Assembly (NCBI GenBank): GCA_959022875.1
Contig: CAUFAM010000001.1
Span: forward strand, 1 to 37,260
Source: an uncultured Oscillospiraceae bacterium
GTDB lineage: Bacteria > Bacillota > Clostridia > Oscillospirales > Oscillospiraceae
Length of the DNA stretch: 37,260 nucleotides
Reading direction: 5' to 3'
In this document: positions 1 to 6,767 of the stretch, piece by piece
Position numbering within the stretch: position 1 is the first letter of the stretch
Layout: each line of letters opens with the position of its first letter
Position numbers and translations under genes: made by a program
The notes under the pieces: model-generated
The model's database searches: none
Told to the model about the DNA's origin: nothing
The model's input: the letters and a program-made list of their open reading frames with translations, nothing else

Positions 1-132
1 TCTGTGTGGGGGATATCCAAGTACAATCACTGGCGTGAAATGATCGTCTGTGGACGTTCGTCGAAGCTCTGAATTCCATAAACTTCTGGATTATCTCTCC
101 TTTGTCACGTTCAGCGTTTGATTTTGTGTTAA

Positions 133-159
133 AAAAGTCCCCTAATTTAGGGGACTTTT
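133..159. terminator. Bidirectional intrinsic terminator
   Basis: A perfect inverted repeat (AAAAGTCCCC at 133-142 against GGGGACTTTT at 150-159, with a short AT loop) is flanked by A runs on the left and T runs on the right. Read on the minus strand it ends in six T residues, and read on the plus strand in four. It would stop minus-strand transcripts leaving the gene remnant at 364-651. Confidence 0.75.
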
Positions 160-212
160 CAGCACTAGAAATAAAAATTCAGGGGTAGTATAGCGAGGCA
201 TAGAATAACATT

Positions 213-254
213 GGCCGCCATCTCAATACCTATGTGCAGAGATGACGGCCTTTT
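213..254 (+). terminator. Intrinsic terminator, plus-strand orientation
   Basis: GGCCGCCATCTC (213-224) pairs with GAGATGACGGCC (239-250), with one mismatch, across a 14-base loop, and is followed by TTTT on the plus strand. No T run follows on the minus strand, so it looks like a plus-strand terminator for something entering from the left edge. It could also be a structured element of other function. Confidence 0.5.
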
Positions 255-363
255 ATGCGCCGGAAGATTTTATGGTTACTAATTCTAAACGAAAATACTA
301 GTATAGATCGATTAAAACCACCTTCATCTTGTCCACATCAAGAATACTTTTGTAGTCTTTACA

Positions 364-651
364 TTAAAGACATCCGGAAATTAAAGTAACTGGATAGTAA
401 TCATATTCTACATTATTCCAATATTCAGATTCTATTTCTACGTGCACCCCTACTATACGCTCTGCAATAATACTTTCTGAATCGTCGGCAAATATAGTGT
501 CTTCAGTAACAACAAATCGTTCTGTTTTATCGGGCCTATTGGCCAATGCGATAACAATATGTGTGTATGGGGAGTCACTTTCATCACAATAGAAGGAAAT
601 AGTCCCTTCAAAAGACTTGTGTATTAGAGTAGGTGTTTCTATTATAAAAAC
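364..651 (-). pseudogene. Remnant of an unknown small protein, 5' end missing
   Basis: From 651 down to 364 the minus strand is open for 95 codons and reads like real protein, acidic and with aromatic residues (SFYCDESDSPYTHIVIAL in the middle). No ATG, GTG or TTG occurs in the first 35 codons. The first possible start is a TTG at 546 that has no Shine-Dalgarno sequence, giving only 60 residues. The frame opens directly after a TGA at 652-654. The simplest reading is the 3' part of a gene whose beginning was lost, perhaps at a recombination junction. An intact gene using the TTG at 546 cannot be excluded. I recognise no family. Confidence 0.4.
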
Positions 652-686
652 TCAAAATCCAGCAATATCAGGGCTCGAACGGCAAA

Positions 687-726
687 GGTGTAGGAGTAGT
701 CAAGTAATAACCGACTCTCCTACACC
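687..726. terminator. Terminator at the end of the late operon
   Basis: GGTGTAGGAG (687-696) pairs perfectly with CTCCTACACC (717-726). On the plus strand it is followed by TCTTTTTTA, on the minus strand only by TTT. It lies about 50 bp past the stop codon of the last late gene (775-1392), so it is well placed to end the long minus-strand transcript, although its T run is better in the opposite direction. Confidence 0.6.
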
Positions 727-774
727 TCTTTTTACACCGTTCTGCCGCTTTAAGCACAGAAGCAAATAATAACT

Positions 775-1392
775 TTACTCGCCGCCATACCCGCGCACGT
801 CCTCGACAAATGACCTGTTTCTCAAGTTATTCTCATACGCTTCCCGGATGATACGGATGGCGATGTCCACTTCTCCATTTTGAAGACCATTATCTTTGAT
901 GATCTCCTCATATTCGGCATAGATCCGAAAGACTCGCTTAAACTGTTCTCTGGTTACAGGATTGTCGGGGCAGACACAATATGAGGCAAAGCTTATGATA
1001 GAACTACGCTTACTCTCAATGTAAAGGGACATGGTGATCTCATTGTTTTTATCCAGTCCTTCTTTCAGAGCTTCAATGGATTTGGCATACACCTCTGCCC
1101 GCTCATTAACCCATTTCATCCAAGAATCACGCTTTGCGATGTTGTCCGAACTGTAGTGAGACTCCACACTGCTTAGCATAGTTTTCACATCATGAATGGT
1201 TGTGGACATTTCCTGCATGGTCTGGCGCTCTTGCTTTTTACGAGCAAAATACTTTCGGATTTTGACGAATTCAGGAACGACTTTCCCTTTAAATTCCAAA
1301 ACTTCTCCGATGATCTGCATAACCAGAAATACACCGATGATAGTGAGTCCTAACACGACAGGCACATTCAGATACTCGATATAGCCTATCAT
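775..1392 (-). CDS. Membrane-anchored coiled-coil phage protein, unknown role
   Basis: About 205 residues. A single hydrophobic segment lies near the N-terminus (about residues 6-26, containing VVLGLTIIGVFLVMQIIG). It is followed by a basic stretch rich in K and R (KIRKYFARKKQER), then a soluble helical region. The topology suggests a short outside N-terminus, one membrane helix and a cytoplasmic body. The ATG at 1392 is taken as start because GGTGA lies 9 bases upstream; a TTG at 1401 in the same frame is the alternative, with AAAGGA 6 bases upstream. It is the last gene of the late operon, beyond the tail-fibre/DGR cluster, and ends just before a terminator. By position and topology it could act in lysis (spanin-like) or superinfection exclusion, but no motif proves either. 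Confidence 0.7.
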   Translation of the reverse strand: MIGYIEYLNVPVVLGLTIIGVFLVMQIIGEVLEFKGKVVPEFVKIRKYFARKKQERQTMQEMSTTIHDVKTMLSSVESHYSSDNIAKRDSWMKWVNERAEVYAKSIEALKEGLDKNNEITMSLYIESKRSSIISFASYCVCPDNPVTREQFKRVFRIYAEYEEIIKDNGLQNGEVDIAIRIIREAYENNLRNRSFVEDVRGYGGE

Positions 1393-1397
1393 TGTGA

Positions 1398-1481
1398 TCA
1401 ATCACCATCCTTTGCCAAGGCAGTGTTTCCGCACTTCGAGCCATGAACGCTGAGGGTCAAAACTAAATTTTCTTCGACCAT
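1398..1481 (-). CDS. Possible 27-residue small protein
   Basis: An ATG at 1481 sits 7 bases after a perfect AGGAGG in the gap between the genes ending at 1512 and starting at 1392. The frame runs 27 codons to a TGA at 1398-1400, six bases before the next ATG. The peptide starts MVEENLVLTLSVHG and has no recognisable family. The good ribosome binding site and exact fit in the gap favour a real small gene or a coupling leader for the membrane protein downstream. The short length means it could be chance. Confidence 0.35.
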   Translation of the reverse strand: MVEENLVLTLSVHGSKCGNTALAKDGD

Positions 1482-1511
1482 TACTCAACCTCCTATGGGA
1501 AAACACAGATT

Positions 1512-1997
1512 TTAATTGTCCATCACTTCTTCGATTGAGCCCAAATCGGTCCACTTCACATTGACCGTCCCCGGCTCCCACACATTGTTGTCCTGCCCGG
1601 ATTGCCACACATGGCCGTTGTGGGTGCAACAATTTCCCGTCATGTACGGGCTCGTGGACATGGCGACGAAGGGGAGGGGCTTCTTAGGATCGTCCGACCA
1701 GTAGAACCCCCACTGGGCGGGCAGTTCCTCCGGCTCCTGGGGGTAGATGTCGCTGTTGTAGTTTTGGATAAGGCGCACAATACGCCCCGCAGAAGACCGG
1801 CACAGGAACCCGTCCGTCTTGCCGGCTTTGCGCTCCAGCATGTTCTTCTTGGCGATCGCGGCAGAGAAGTCGGGAATATAATCCTCTTTCTCGTACAGTT
1901 CGGTGCCCGTCATGCCCTCGGAGGTCTCCTGCAAATCCTGGGCCCGACGCATGCCGTATTTCCGCATAGTGGTCAGCACAAAATCCTTGTCAGTCAA
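1512..1997 (-). CDS. Small tail-end protein with carbohydrate-binding-like C-terminus
   Basis: 161 residues starting at a TTG that has AAGGAG 9 bases upstream; the start overlaps the end of the preceding gene by 8 bases. The N-terminal half is helical and charged. The C-terminal 60 residues are rich in W, G and N, with CC and H residues in GNCCTHNGHVWQSG followed by DNNVWEPG. This resembles the short aromatic sugar-binding modules (CBM5/12-like) found at the tips of phage fibres and hydrolases. It lies in the host-contact cluster just after the DGR, so a role in binding the cell surface is plausible. This is a resemblance by eye and not a firm family assignment. Confidence 0.6.
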   Translation of the reverse strand: MTDKDFVLTTMRKYGMRRAQDLQETSEGMTGTELYEKEDYIPDFSAAIAKKNMLERKAGKTDGFLCRSSAGRIVRLIQNYNSDIYPQEPEELPAQWGFYWSDDPKKPLPFVAMSTSPYMTGNCCTHNGHVWQSGQDNNVWEPGTVNVKWTDLGSIEEVMDN

Positions 1998-2319
1998 CTC
2001 CGTTCACTCCTTCCCGAATCGCATTGGCCAGTTCCACATAGGACGCCAGCTCTTTCTGAGCACGATACAGAGCCTCGTTGCTGAGGTCGATCTCATTGTC
2101 CATGCCTTTCTTCAGGAACTCCTCATAGTTGTCCTGGACGTTCTGGACAATCCCGTCCCAGGTTTCCACCTCCACGTGGTACTCGTCGTACTCATATCCG
2201 GTGAACTCCTCGGTTTCTGCCGGTTTTACATTTTGAAACAGCCGCACAAGGCTTCGGTTGGTTCCCGGGATCTGCTCCACGGCGAACTTCCCCGGATCGA
2301 CCATTCCCTGTACCTTCAT
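1990..2319 (-). CDS. Small acidic phage protein, unknown
   Basis: 109 residues. The ATG at 2319 is chosen because AAAGGAG precedes it by 8 bases; the frame is open further upstream, but that part overlaps the reverse transcriptase gene. The protein is strongly acidic, with a beta-rich first half (VRLFQNVKPAE, then YEYDEYHVEVETWDG) and a helical second half. It begins 14 bases after the reverse transcriptase stop and overlaps the next gene by 8 bases, so the three are translated as a unit. Its position next to a DGR reverse transcriptase invites comparison with the Avd accessory factor, but Avd proteins are basic four-helix bundles and this is acidic. A minor tail role is more likely. Confidence 0.65.
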   Translation of the reverse strand: MKVQGMVDPGKFAVEQIPGTNRSLVRLFQNVKPAETEEFTGYEYDEYHVEVETWDGIVQNVQDNYEEFLKKGMDNEIDLSNEALYRAQKELASYVELANAIREGVNGVD

Positions 2320-2333
2320 AGGTGCCACTCCTT

Positions 2334-3509
2334 TCAGGCCGCCCGATAAGGCGGATATAATCGTTGTAGCCGCCGACATTCCCTTCGGACGACTTTCTTG
2401 AGATTGAACATGGTATTCGGCTGATAATACCGCTCCAATATTCGCTGACTGTTGCAATTACGGAGCTGCCCCAGTCTTGAGATCAGTCCGGACGCCCTTT
2501 TGAACGAGATGACCCGGTTCCGGTCTCTCCGGTGGTAGTAGGTGTGCAGCGCCCGCTTGAGCCGGAACAGGTTGTGCTTTCGGAGGATCGTGTACCCATG
2601 CCCGAAACGATAGCCCAACGCAGACGGGATTCTTGGCCGGCGGTGCCGCTGTTTCTTCTCGTGCAGGGTGTCGTGGGCTTTCGCCACCCTCGGCGTAAAG
2701 CCTACTCGGAAGATCTGCCAATTTCCCTTCAACCGCAAGCCCACCTCGGCCAGCCATGCCCGGATGTCATCCAGCAGCCGCCTCAGCTTCCGCTTATTGG
2801 AGCCGAAGATGGTGAAGTTGTCCATCTGCCGCAGATAGTGGCTCACACCATATTGCTTTTGGTGGATCATCAGATCCAGCGGCTGGAGCAGCAGATGCAG
2901 GAACCATGCGGAGAAGAACGCGCCGATCAGGACTCCGTACTCCATCAGCGCGTCGCACAGCCAGAGCGTTTCCCGGTCCTTGAACAGACGTTTCAGCGCA
3001 TGGATGACATACGGCGGGTCCACCTCCACAAAGCAGTGGTGAATGTCGCACTCCGCGCAGTATTGGGTGCCCACTGGGTCATTCTTCATCCATTTCTTCA
3101 AAACCTTTACGCCATAGGAGTTGCCGCGCCCCGGCACGCTTGCGATGCAATACTTGTCCATGCTCCGCTTGATGTGCGGAATCATGGGCTGCACTACCGC
3201 GTGGTGGACATACTGGTCCGGCCACAAAAGCGGCTCATTGATATCCCGCCATTTCCCTTTGCCGCTGTCCGCGTTCCGGTCCCATTTCCGCCGTTGCAGG
3301 GGTTTATGCATATGCTCGTCTCCGGTCACCAGGTCTTCGATGAACTTGCGGAGTTTTACCACATATTCATCGATATGCTCCTCGATTTCCATGACCTTCT
3401 TATTTAAGCTGTAGTCGCCGTTGCGCCGGTGTCCCCGGTTGACATCCTGAATAGCCAGACGCAGGTTTTCATCGGAAATGATTTGTTGGTAAATTCTAAC
3501 TCGTTTCAT
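2334..3509 (-). CDS. DGR-type reverse transcriptase with variant catalytic box
   Basis: 391 residues counted from the ATG at 3509 (AAGGAGG 13 bases upstream; an ATG 10 codons earlier overlaps that site and is rejected). The DGR-type reverse transcriptase fold can be followed: KWRDINEPLLWPDQYVHHAV (about 86-105), SVPGRGNSYG (124-133), first catalytic Asp in AECDIHHCF (D155), then LIGAFFSAWF (194-203) where DGR enzymes usually have GxxxSQ, and YLRQMDNFTIFG (225-236) where reverse transcriptases usually have YxDD. The second Asp is Asn and the Tyr is Gln; the codons are clear (CAG ATG GAC AAC). The basic C-terminal thumb region (SALGYRFGHGYTILRK onward) is intact. In a DGR the enzyme copies the TR RNA with errors at adenines and the cDNA replaces the VR. 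The TR/VR pair just upstream shows such copying has happened. Confidence 0.93.
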   Translation of the reverse strand: MKRVRIYQQIISDENLRLAIQDVNRGHRRNGDYSLNKKVMEIEEHIDEYVVKLRKFIEDLVTGDEHMHKPLQRRKWDRNADSGKGKWRDINEPLLWPDQYVHHAVVQPMIPHIKRSMDKYCIASVPGRGNSYGVKVLKKWMKNDPVGTQYCAECDIHHCFVEVDPPYVIHALKRLFKDRETLWLCDALMEYGVLIGAFFSAWFLHLLLQPLDLMIHQKQYGVSHYLRQMDNFTIFGSNKRKLRRLLDDIRAWLAEVGLRLKGNWQIFRVGFTPRVAKAHDTLHEKKQRHRRPRIPSALGYRFGHGYTILRKHNLFRLKRALHTYYHRRDRNRVISFKRASGLISRLGQLRNCNSQRILERYYQPNTMFNLKKVVRRECRRLQRLYPPYRAA

Positions 3510-3730
3510 CAGGGATAGTGTTCCTCCTTGTAGCCTCACAACTGTTCCATCGCCGCGGGTGGTTCCGGGGCGGGACCCGGCCCGAAGTGTACTAAGCTGT
3601 GTCCTGACGGCTCATCTTCAGCAAGTGCTGCGCGGTCAACGATGCGTAATAGAAAGGGTGAGGAACCCTGACTACCAAAAGGAGGTTTAGCCATACCCGA
3701 CAGGTCCTTCGACCTGCGTCTGCTTCAAGA

Positions 3731-3871
3731 AGGCGACAGCCGATGTTGGAGTTGGAGTTCGACGCGTTGTTGTAGTTCACGTAGAAAGGCCCGTGATTCT
3801 GGTTCTGGTTATAGTTACCGCCATGGTGCAGGCACGGGTTACTACCGTTGAAATTCCAGTTATCCGGGACA
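3731..3871 (-). repeat. DGR template repeat (TR)
   Basis: 141 bp that aligns without gaps to 4057-4197 (constant offset 326). On the coding strand it contains 39 adenines, many in AAC or AAT codons, arranged so that adenine changes diversify residues without making stops. Of the 20 mismatches to VR, 19 are at these adenines: 16 A to G at 3747, 3768, 3770, 3773, 3776, 3794, 3798, 3800, 3806, 3809, 3815, 3839, 3843, 3854, 3855 and 3860, and 3 A to T at 3746, 3753 and 3759. One is a C to T at 3828. The first 15 bases at the low-coordinate end (3731-3745, 3' on the coding strand) are identical in both copies and fit the homing initiation region. Confidence 0.96.
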
Positions 3872-3924
3872 TCGTCTGCTGCAAAGTTGACCCCGCGCTT
3901 TCCCCTTACCAAAGGAAAAGCGGT

Positions 3925-3953
3925 TTATTAGAGCAAAATCGCTCCATTTTGAA
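3925..3953 (-). promoter_or_regulatory. Weak candidate promoter for the template RNA
   Basis: On the minus strand TTCAAA (3948-3953) and TAATAA (3925-3930) are separated by exactly 17 bases and lie about 55 bases upstream of the TR. Both hexamers are imperfect matches to the sigma-70 type consensus. The TTCAAA belongs to the recurrent TTCAAAATGG word found across the window, so it may be there for another reason. Confidence 0.3.
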
Positions 3954-3968
3954 TTTTTATAAGGCGGA

Positions 3969-4006
3969 GGTTGGGGGAAGGGACTGCGGTCCCCTCACCC
4001 CAAACC
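3969..4006. other. Long GC-rich hairpin between VR gene and TR
   Basis: GGGAC (3980-3984) pairs with GTCCC (3989-3993) around a TGCG loop. Outer blocks extend it: GGGG at 3973-3976 with CCCC at 3998-4001, and flanking GGTT with AAACC. No T run follows on the minus strand, so it is a poor terminator. It could insulate or structure the 5' side of the DGR template RNA. Confidence 0.45.
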
Positions 4007-4028
4007 CCCTCCTCCACAGGGGAATAAG

Positions 4029-6767
4029 TCACGCCGCCTTCGGCGGGCGCTCCTGGAGGCGACAGCCGATGACGGAGTAGGAGTACGACGCGTCGCTGCA
4101 GCTCACGTAGAAAGGCCCGCGATCCCGGTTCCGGCTATAGCTACCGCCATGGTACAGGCACGGGCTACCACCGTTGAAACCCCAGCTATCCGGGACACAA
4201 GTTGTAGTACTGCCAGAGGATTCGGAGGGGTAAAGCGCCCACTCTAGACCGCTTTGAGTCGGGATGGCGAAATCGCTGGGGTAGCCGCTGGTTGGCTTGC
4301 CCACCAGAACCCCGTTGGCATTGTCACTGAACTGATTGGGATTCTTGATGACATTCAGGCCATTGGCATTGTAGTAGCACCCGTCCATCCAGTCGTACAC
4401 GTTGTCCCACCAGCCCTCGATATTCCGGTACTGGCAGAACCCATAGGAATTCCGGTTGACCGCCGTGGTTCCCGTGTGGTATTTCATGGCGTCCGTCTTT
4501 CCGTTGTTTTCCCTGGAGCCGCTGGCCGAACAGCCCAGGCCGATGCGCTCACCGTTCCAGTCCGCGAATTCCACCAGGAACAGCATATTCACATACCAGA
4601 ACTGGGCAAAGTCCATCTGCCAGATGTTCGTCCCCAGATTGTGGATATTGGTGCGGGCAATGGAACGGGTGATGTTGACCATCTGCGCCTGATTGGTCTC
4701 CGATTTCCAGTTGGAGCCGCAGTGGTACCGGCCGATGTAGGAGTGATCCAGCTCGCCCAAGCCATCGCCCCGATCCATATTCACAGGGTCCACATGGAAC
4801 CCCTCAACAGGGCCGTCCGCGATTTGCAGCTTCAACTTCTTCCCCGTCTTGGTCCACTTGAACCAATACTTGGGCTCTTTCACCATCACACCACCGGTCC
4901 GGGTAACCTTGGTCATGTCCCTCCACGGGTACAGGTTGTCAAATGGGGAGGAGCCGGAGCCATTATTCACTGCCGGATTGGGGTCGCCGAACCCGGCCGC
5001 CCCGTCTGTGCGCTTGCCCTTGGTGGAGCCGCTGCTGGTCCAATCCCACTCCACGCCGTAGATGGTGACGAACTGAGCCTTGACCTGTATCTGCTTGTCC
5101 GCGCCGGCCAGATAGTTGTCCCCCTCTGCCACCTTGACGGTAATTGTGGTGGTGCCTGTGGTGTCCTTTACACTGTTCACCGTCACCTCCCCCGTGATCT
5201 GATTGACGCTGCTCACGGTAGCCACACTCTGACTGTTGGAGATGGCGGAGATCACGCCGTCCCCCTTCCGGGTCACCGTGAATTTGGCGCTTCGGGCACT
5301 GGTGTTCAGGGTCACAGCTGCGGGGCTTACCGTCACTACCTGGTCGCCCTTGGCGATGGACCAAGTCGCGGTCTTGCCGCCCACTTCGCCGTCCCACCAC
5401 TGGTGGTTGGAGTCCGGTGTAAAGGTGGCGGTGTATCCCGTCCCGGCGTTGATTTGGGGCTCCACCGAAACGGTCATCTTATTGCTGTCATAATTGCTGT
5501 CCCAGGACGGGGTCTTGGGGTTGCCGTCGTACTTCGGCACCTCGCTCTGCTTGGGCACCGCCGCCAGGCTGGCCCGGCCAATGGTCCAGTTTACCGTCTT
5601 CTTCCCGGTGGTGCCGTCCGACCACATGCCTTTCAGCAGGGTAAAGGTGGCGGTATGGGTGCCCGCGTTGGTCTGGGGCGTCACCGACACCGAGGAATTC
5701 TCCTGGTCAAAGTTGTTCCACTCCGGCGTCTGCGGCGCGCCCGTATAGACGGGAGAGCCCTTCTGTACCGGGATGGGTACGATAACGCTGGTGATGGTCC
5801 AGATGACCTCCTTGGCCCCGGTGGAGCCGTCCCACCACTTGTAGTTGGGCGTGGGGGTGAAGGTGGCGGTATAGTCCTTGGCATCTGTGCCGAACCGCTC
5901 CCCGCCGATGATCAGCTTGCTGGTGTCGTAGTTGTCCCAGGTGGGCGTCTGGGGCTTTCCGTTGGCCGCCAGCACATTGCTCTGCTTCGGCGGCGAAGCG
6001 ATGACCGCCCGGTCGATGACCCAGCTTACGGTCGCCTCATTCTGCCCTCCGGGGAATACATAGCCATAGTCCAGAACAAACTTGGCGGAATAGGTGCCTG
6101 CATTGACGCCATTGGTTTCTCCGGAAATGGTCATCTTTCCGGTGCCATATCCGGTCCACGCCGGCGTCTTGGTCTCTCCGTCATAGGTCAGAACTCCATT
6201 TTGAACCGGGACGGCCACCTCGATGGGGTTCACCGTCACCGTCAGGCTTGCGGTCTTGGTCACGCCCTCGTAGGCGTACTGGATCTGCACTGCCTGCTGC
6301 CCCAGTGCGGAGAACGCGTCCGGGGAGTGGGTGTATCCGGAGACTTCCTCCGAGGATTCGTCCGAATAAGTGGCTGTGACCACCATTCCGGCCGGATCAA
6401 AGGTCTCCAGATACTGGTATGTCATCTTTGTCGGGTTTGCCGTGATGGCGATGGACACCAGCACCTTCTTCACCGTCACGGGTACGCTGGCCGTCTTGGT
6501 GATCCGCCCCTCCGTGTAAGTAATGGTCACCTCCGTGACCCCATCCGTCAGAACCTGAGGCGAAACGGTGTAGCCGGTCACGTCTGAAGTAAGACCATAC
6601 CCATAGCCCGCCGTGACCACCATGCCGGTCGGGTCAAAGGACTCCCCGGACTTATAGACCGTCTTGTTGGGCTGCTTGGTAATTGCCAGGGTCTCCAGCT
6701 TCAGAGTGCCGCCGCCACCGTTGCCGCCGGTCATGTTGAAAACCTTGCCGACGTTAGCGTTACTCAT
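4029..6767 (-). CDS. DGR variable protein: Ig-repeat tail adhesin with C-type-lectin-like tip
   Basis: 912 residues. A Gly-rich N-terminus (GGNGGGG, 14-20) leads into two bacterial Ig-like group 3 domains (about 24-100 and 103-180; FDPTGMVVTA and FDPAGMVVTATYSDES are their signatures). Four tandem beta repeats of about 72 residues follow (about 185-475, each with TPxW and NAGTYSAKF-like blocks), then one more Ig-like domain. The last 340 residues have the C-type-lectin/sulfatase-modifying-factor look of DGR targets, with repeated W and G and the closing FYV...IGCRL. Residues 857-904 are the variable region. It starts within the upstream gene (8-base overlap, weak ribosome site), so it is translationally coupled. 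Ig repeats probably project the variable tip from the tail to bind a changing host receptor. Eighteen tip residues differ from the template. Confidence 0.93.
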   Translation of the reverse strand: MSNANVGKVFNMTGGNGGGGTLKLETLAITKQPNKTVYKSGESFDPTGMVVTAGYGYGLTSDVTGYTVSPQVLTDGVTEVTITYTEGRITKTASVPVTVKKVLVSIAITANPTKMTYQYLETFDPAGMVVTATYSDESSEEVSGYTHSPDAFSALGQQAVQIQYAYEGVTKTASLTVTVNPIEVAVPVQNGVLTYDGETKTPAWTGYGTGKMTISGETNGVNAGTYSAKFVLDYGYVFPGGQNEATVSWVIDRAVIASPPKQSNVLAANGKPQTPTWDNYDTSKLIIGGERFGTDAKDYTATFTPTPNYKWWDGSTGAKEVIWTITSVIVPIPVQKGSPVYTGAPQTPEWNNFDQENSSVSVTPQTNAGTHTATFTLLKGMWSDGTTGKKTVNWTIGRASLAAVPKQSEVPKYDGNPKTPSWDSNYDSNKMTVSVEPQINAGTGYTATFTPDSNHQWWDGEVGGKTATWSIAKGDQVVTVSPAAVTLNTSARSAKFTVTRKGDGVISAISNSQSVATVSSVNQITGEVTVNSVKDTTGTTTITVKVAEGDNYLAGADKQIQVKAQFVTIYGVEWDWTSSGSTKGKRTDGAAGFGDPNPAVNNGSGSSPFDNLYPWRDMTKVTRTGGVMVKEPKYWFKWTKTGKKLKLQIADGPVEGFHVDPVNMDRGDGLGELDHSYIGRYHCGSNWKSETNQAQMVNITRSIARTNIHNLGTNIWQMDFAQFWYVNMLFLVEFADWNGERIGLGCSASGSRENNGKTDAMKYHTGTTAVNRNSYGFCQYRNIEGWWDNVYDWMDGCYYNANGLNVIKNPNQFSDNANGVLVGKPTSGYPSDFAIPTQSGLEWALYPSESSGSTTTCVPDSWGFNGGSPCLYHGGSYSRNRDRGPFYVSCSDASYSYSVIGCRLQERPPKAA
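4034..4046 (-). other. Hairpin just downstream of VR (DGR target-site element)
   Basis: On the coding strand CCGCC and GGCGG pair around a GAA loop; with one bulge the stem can grow three more pairs. It lies 10 bases past the conserved end of the VR, inside the last codons of the adhesin. Hairpins or cruciforms in this position enhance target recognition in characterised DGRs, so this is a good functional candidate. Confidence 0.6.
4057..4197 (-). repeat. DGR variable repeat (VR)
   Basis: The 141-bp partner of the TR, coding for residues 857-904 of the adhesin. It differs from TR at 20 positions, which change 18 residues: mostly Asn to Ser, Gly, Asp, Tyr or Val, Gln to Arg, His to Arg and Tyr to Cys. 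Structural residues W, F, P, C, HGG, GPFYV and IGCRL stay constant. The conserved block 4057-4071 at the gene's 3' end matches the TR exactly and is the likely IMH. Beyond 4056 and 4197 similarity stops abruptly. Confidence 0.96.

Larger units (their letters stand above)
1..363. other. AT-rich left end without a confident gene
   Basis: This stretch is visibly richer in A and T than the phage genes to its right. I see no open frame with a ribosome binding site. It contains two inverted repeats, annotated separately at 133-159 and 213-254. The first 72 bases are open in one plus-strand frame and end in TGA at 70-72; this could be the tail of a plus-strand gene starting outside the window, but that is too short to judge. 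It is probably sequence downstream of the late operon, either a moron or lysogeny region or flanking host DNA. Confidence 0.5.
3510..4028 (-). ncRNA. Non-coding DGR template locus (TR RNA and spacer)
   Basis: This roughly 520-base gap between the variable adhesin and the reverse transcriptase holds the template repeat (3731-3871), a 220-base spacer on the reverse transcriptase side and a structured stretch on the adhesin side. DGR template RNAs studied elsewhere include the TR plus the spacer toward the reverse transcriptase, which primes cDNA synthesis. By that analogy the RNA would run from about 3915 down past 3540. An open frame of 106 codons crosses the TR (3592-3912), but its asparagine-rich reading is a by-product of AAC/AAT template codons and I do not call it a gene. 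The RNA ends are inferred. Confidence 0.7.

Noticed and set aside
1..72. 3' end of a plus-strand gene
   Set aside because: Only 23 codons are visible before the stop, with no recognisable feature.
660..690. tRNA-like T-arm (GTTCGAGCCC on the minus strand), possible att site
   Set aside because: The flanking five bases do not pair into a T-stem and no other tRNA arms are present.
1402..1632. 76-codon minus-strand frame overlapping the 161-residue gene
   Set aside because: It lies mostly within a better gene in another frame and lacks a ribosome site at its start; only the short frame at 1398-1481 has one.
1990..2319. Avd accessory factor of the DGR
   Set aside because: The protein is acidic with a beta-rich first half, whereas Avd is a basic four-helix protein; position alone is not enough.
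3592..3912. 106-codon frame rich in Asn across the template repeat
   Set aside because: It is the TR read as protein; Asn codons reflect template adenines, there is no ribosome site and the end is low-quality sequence.
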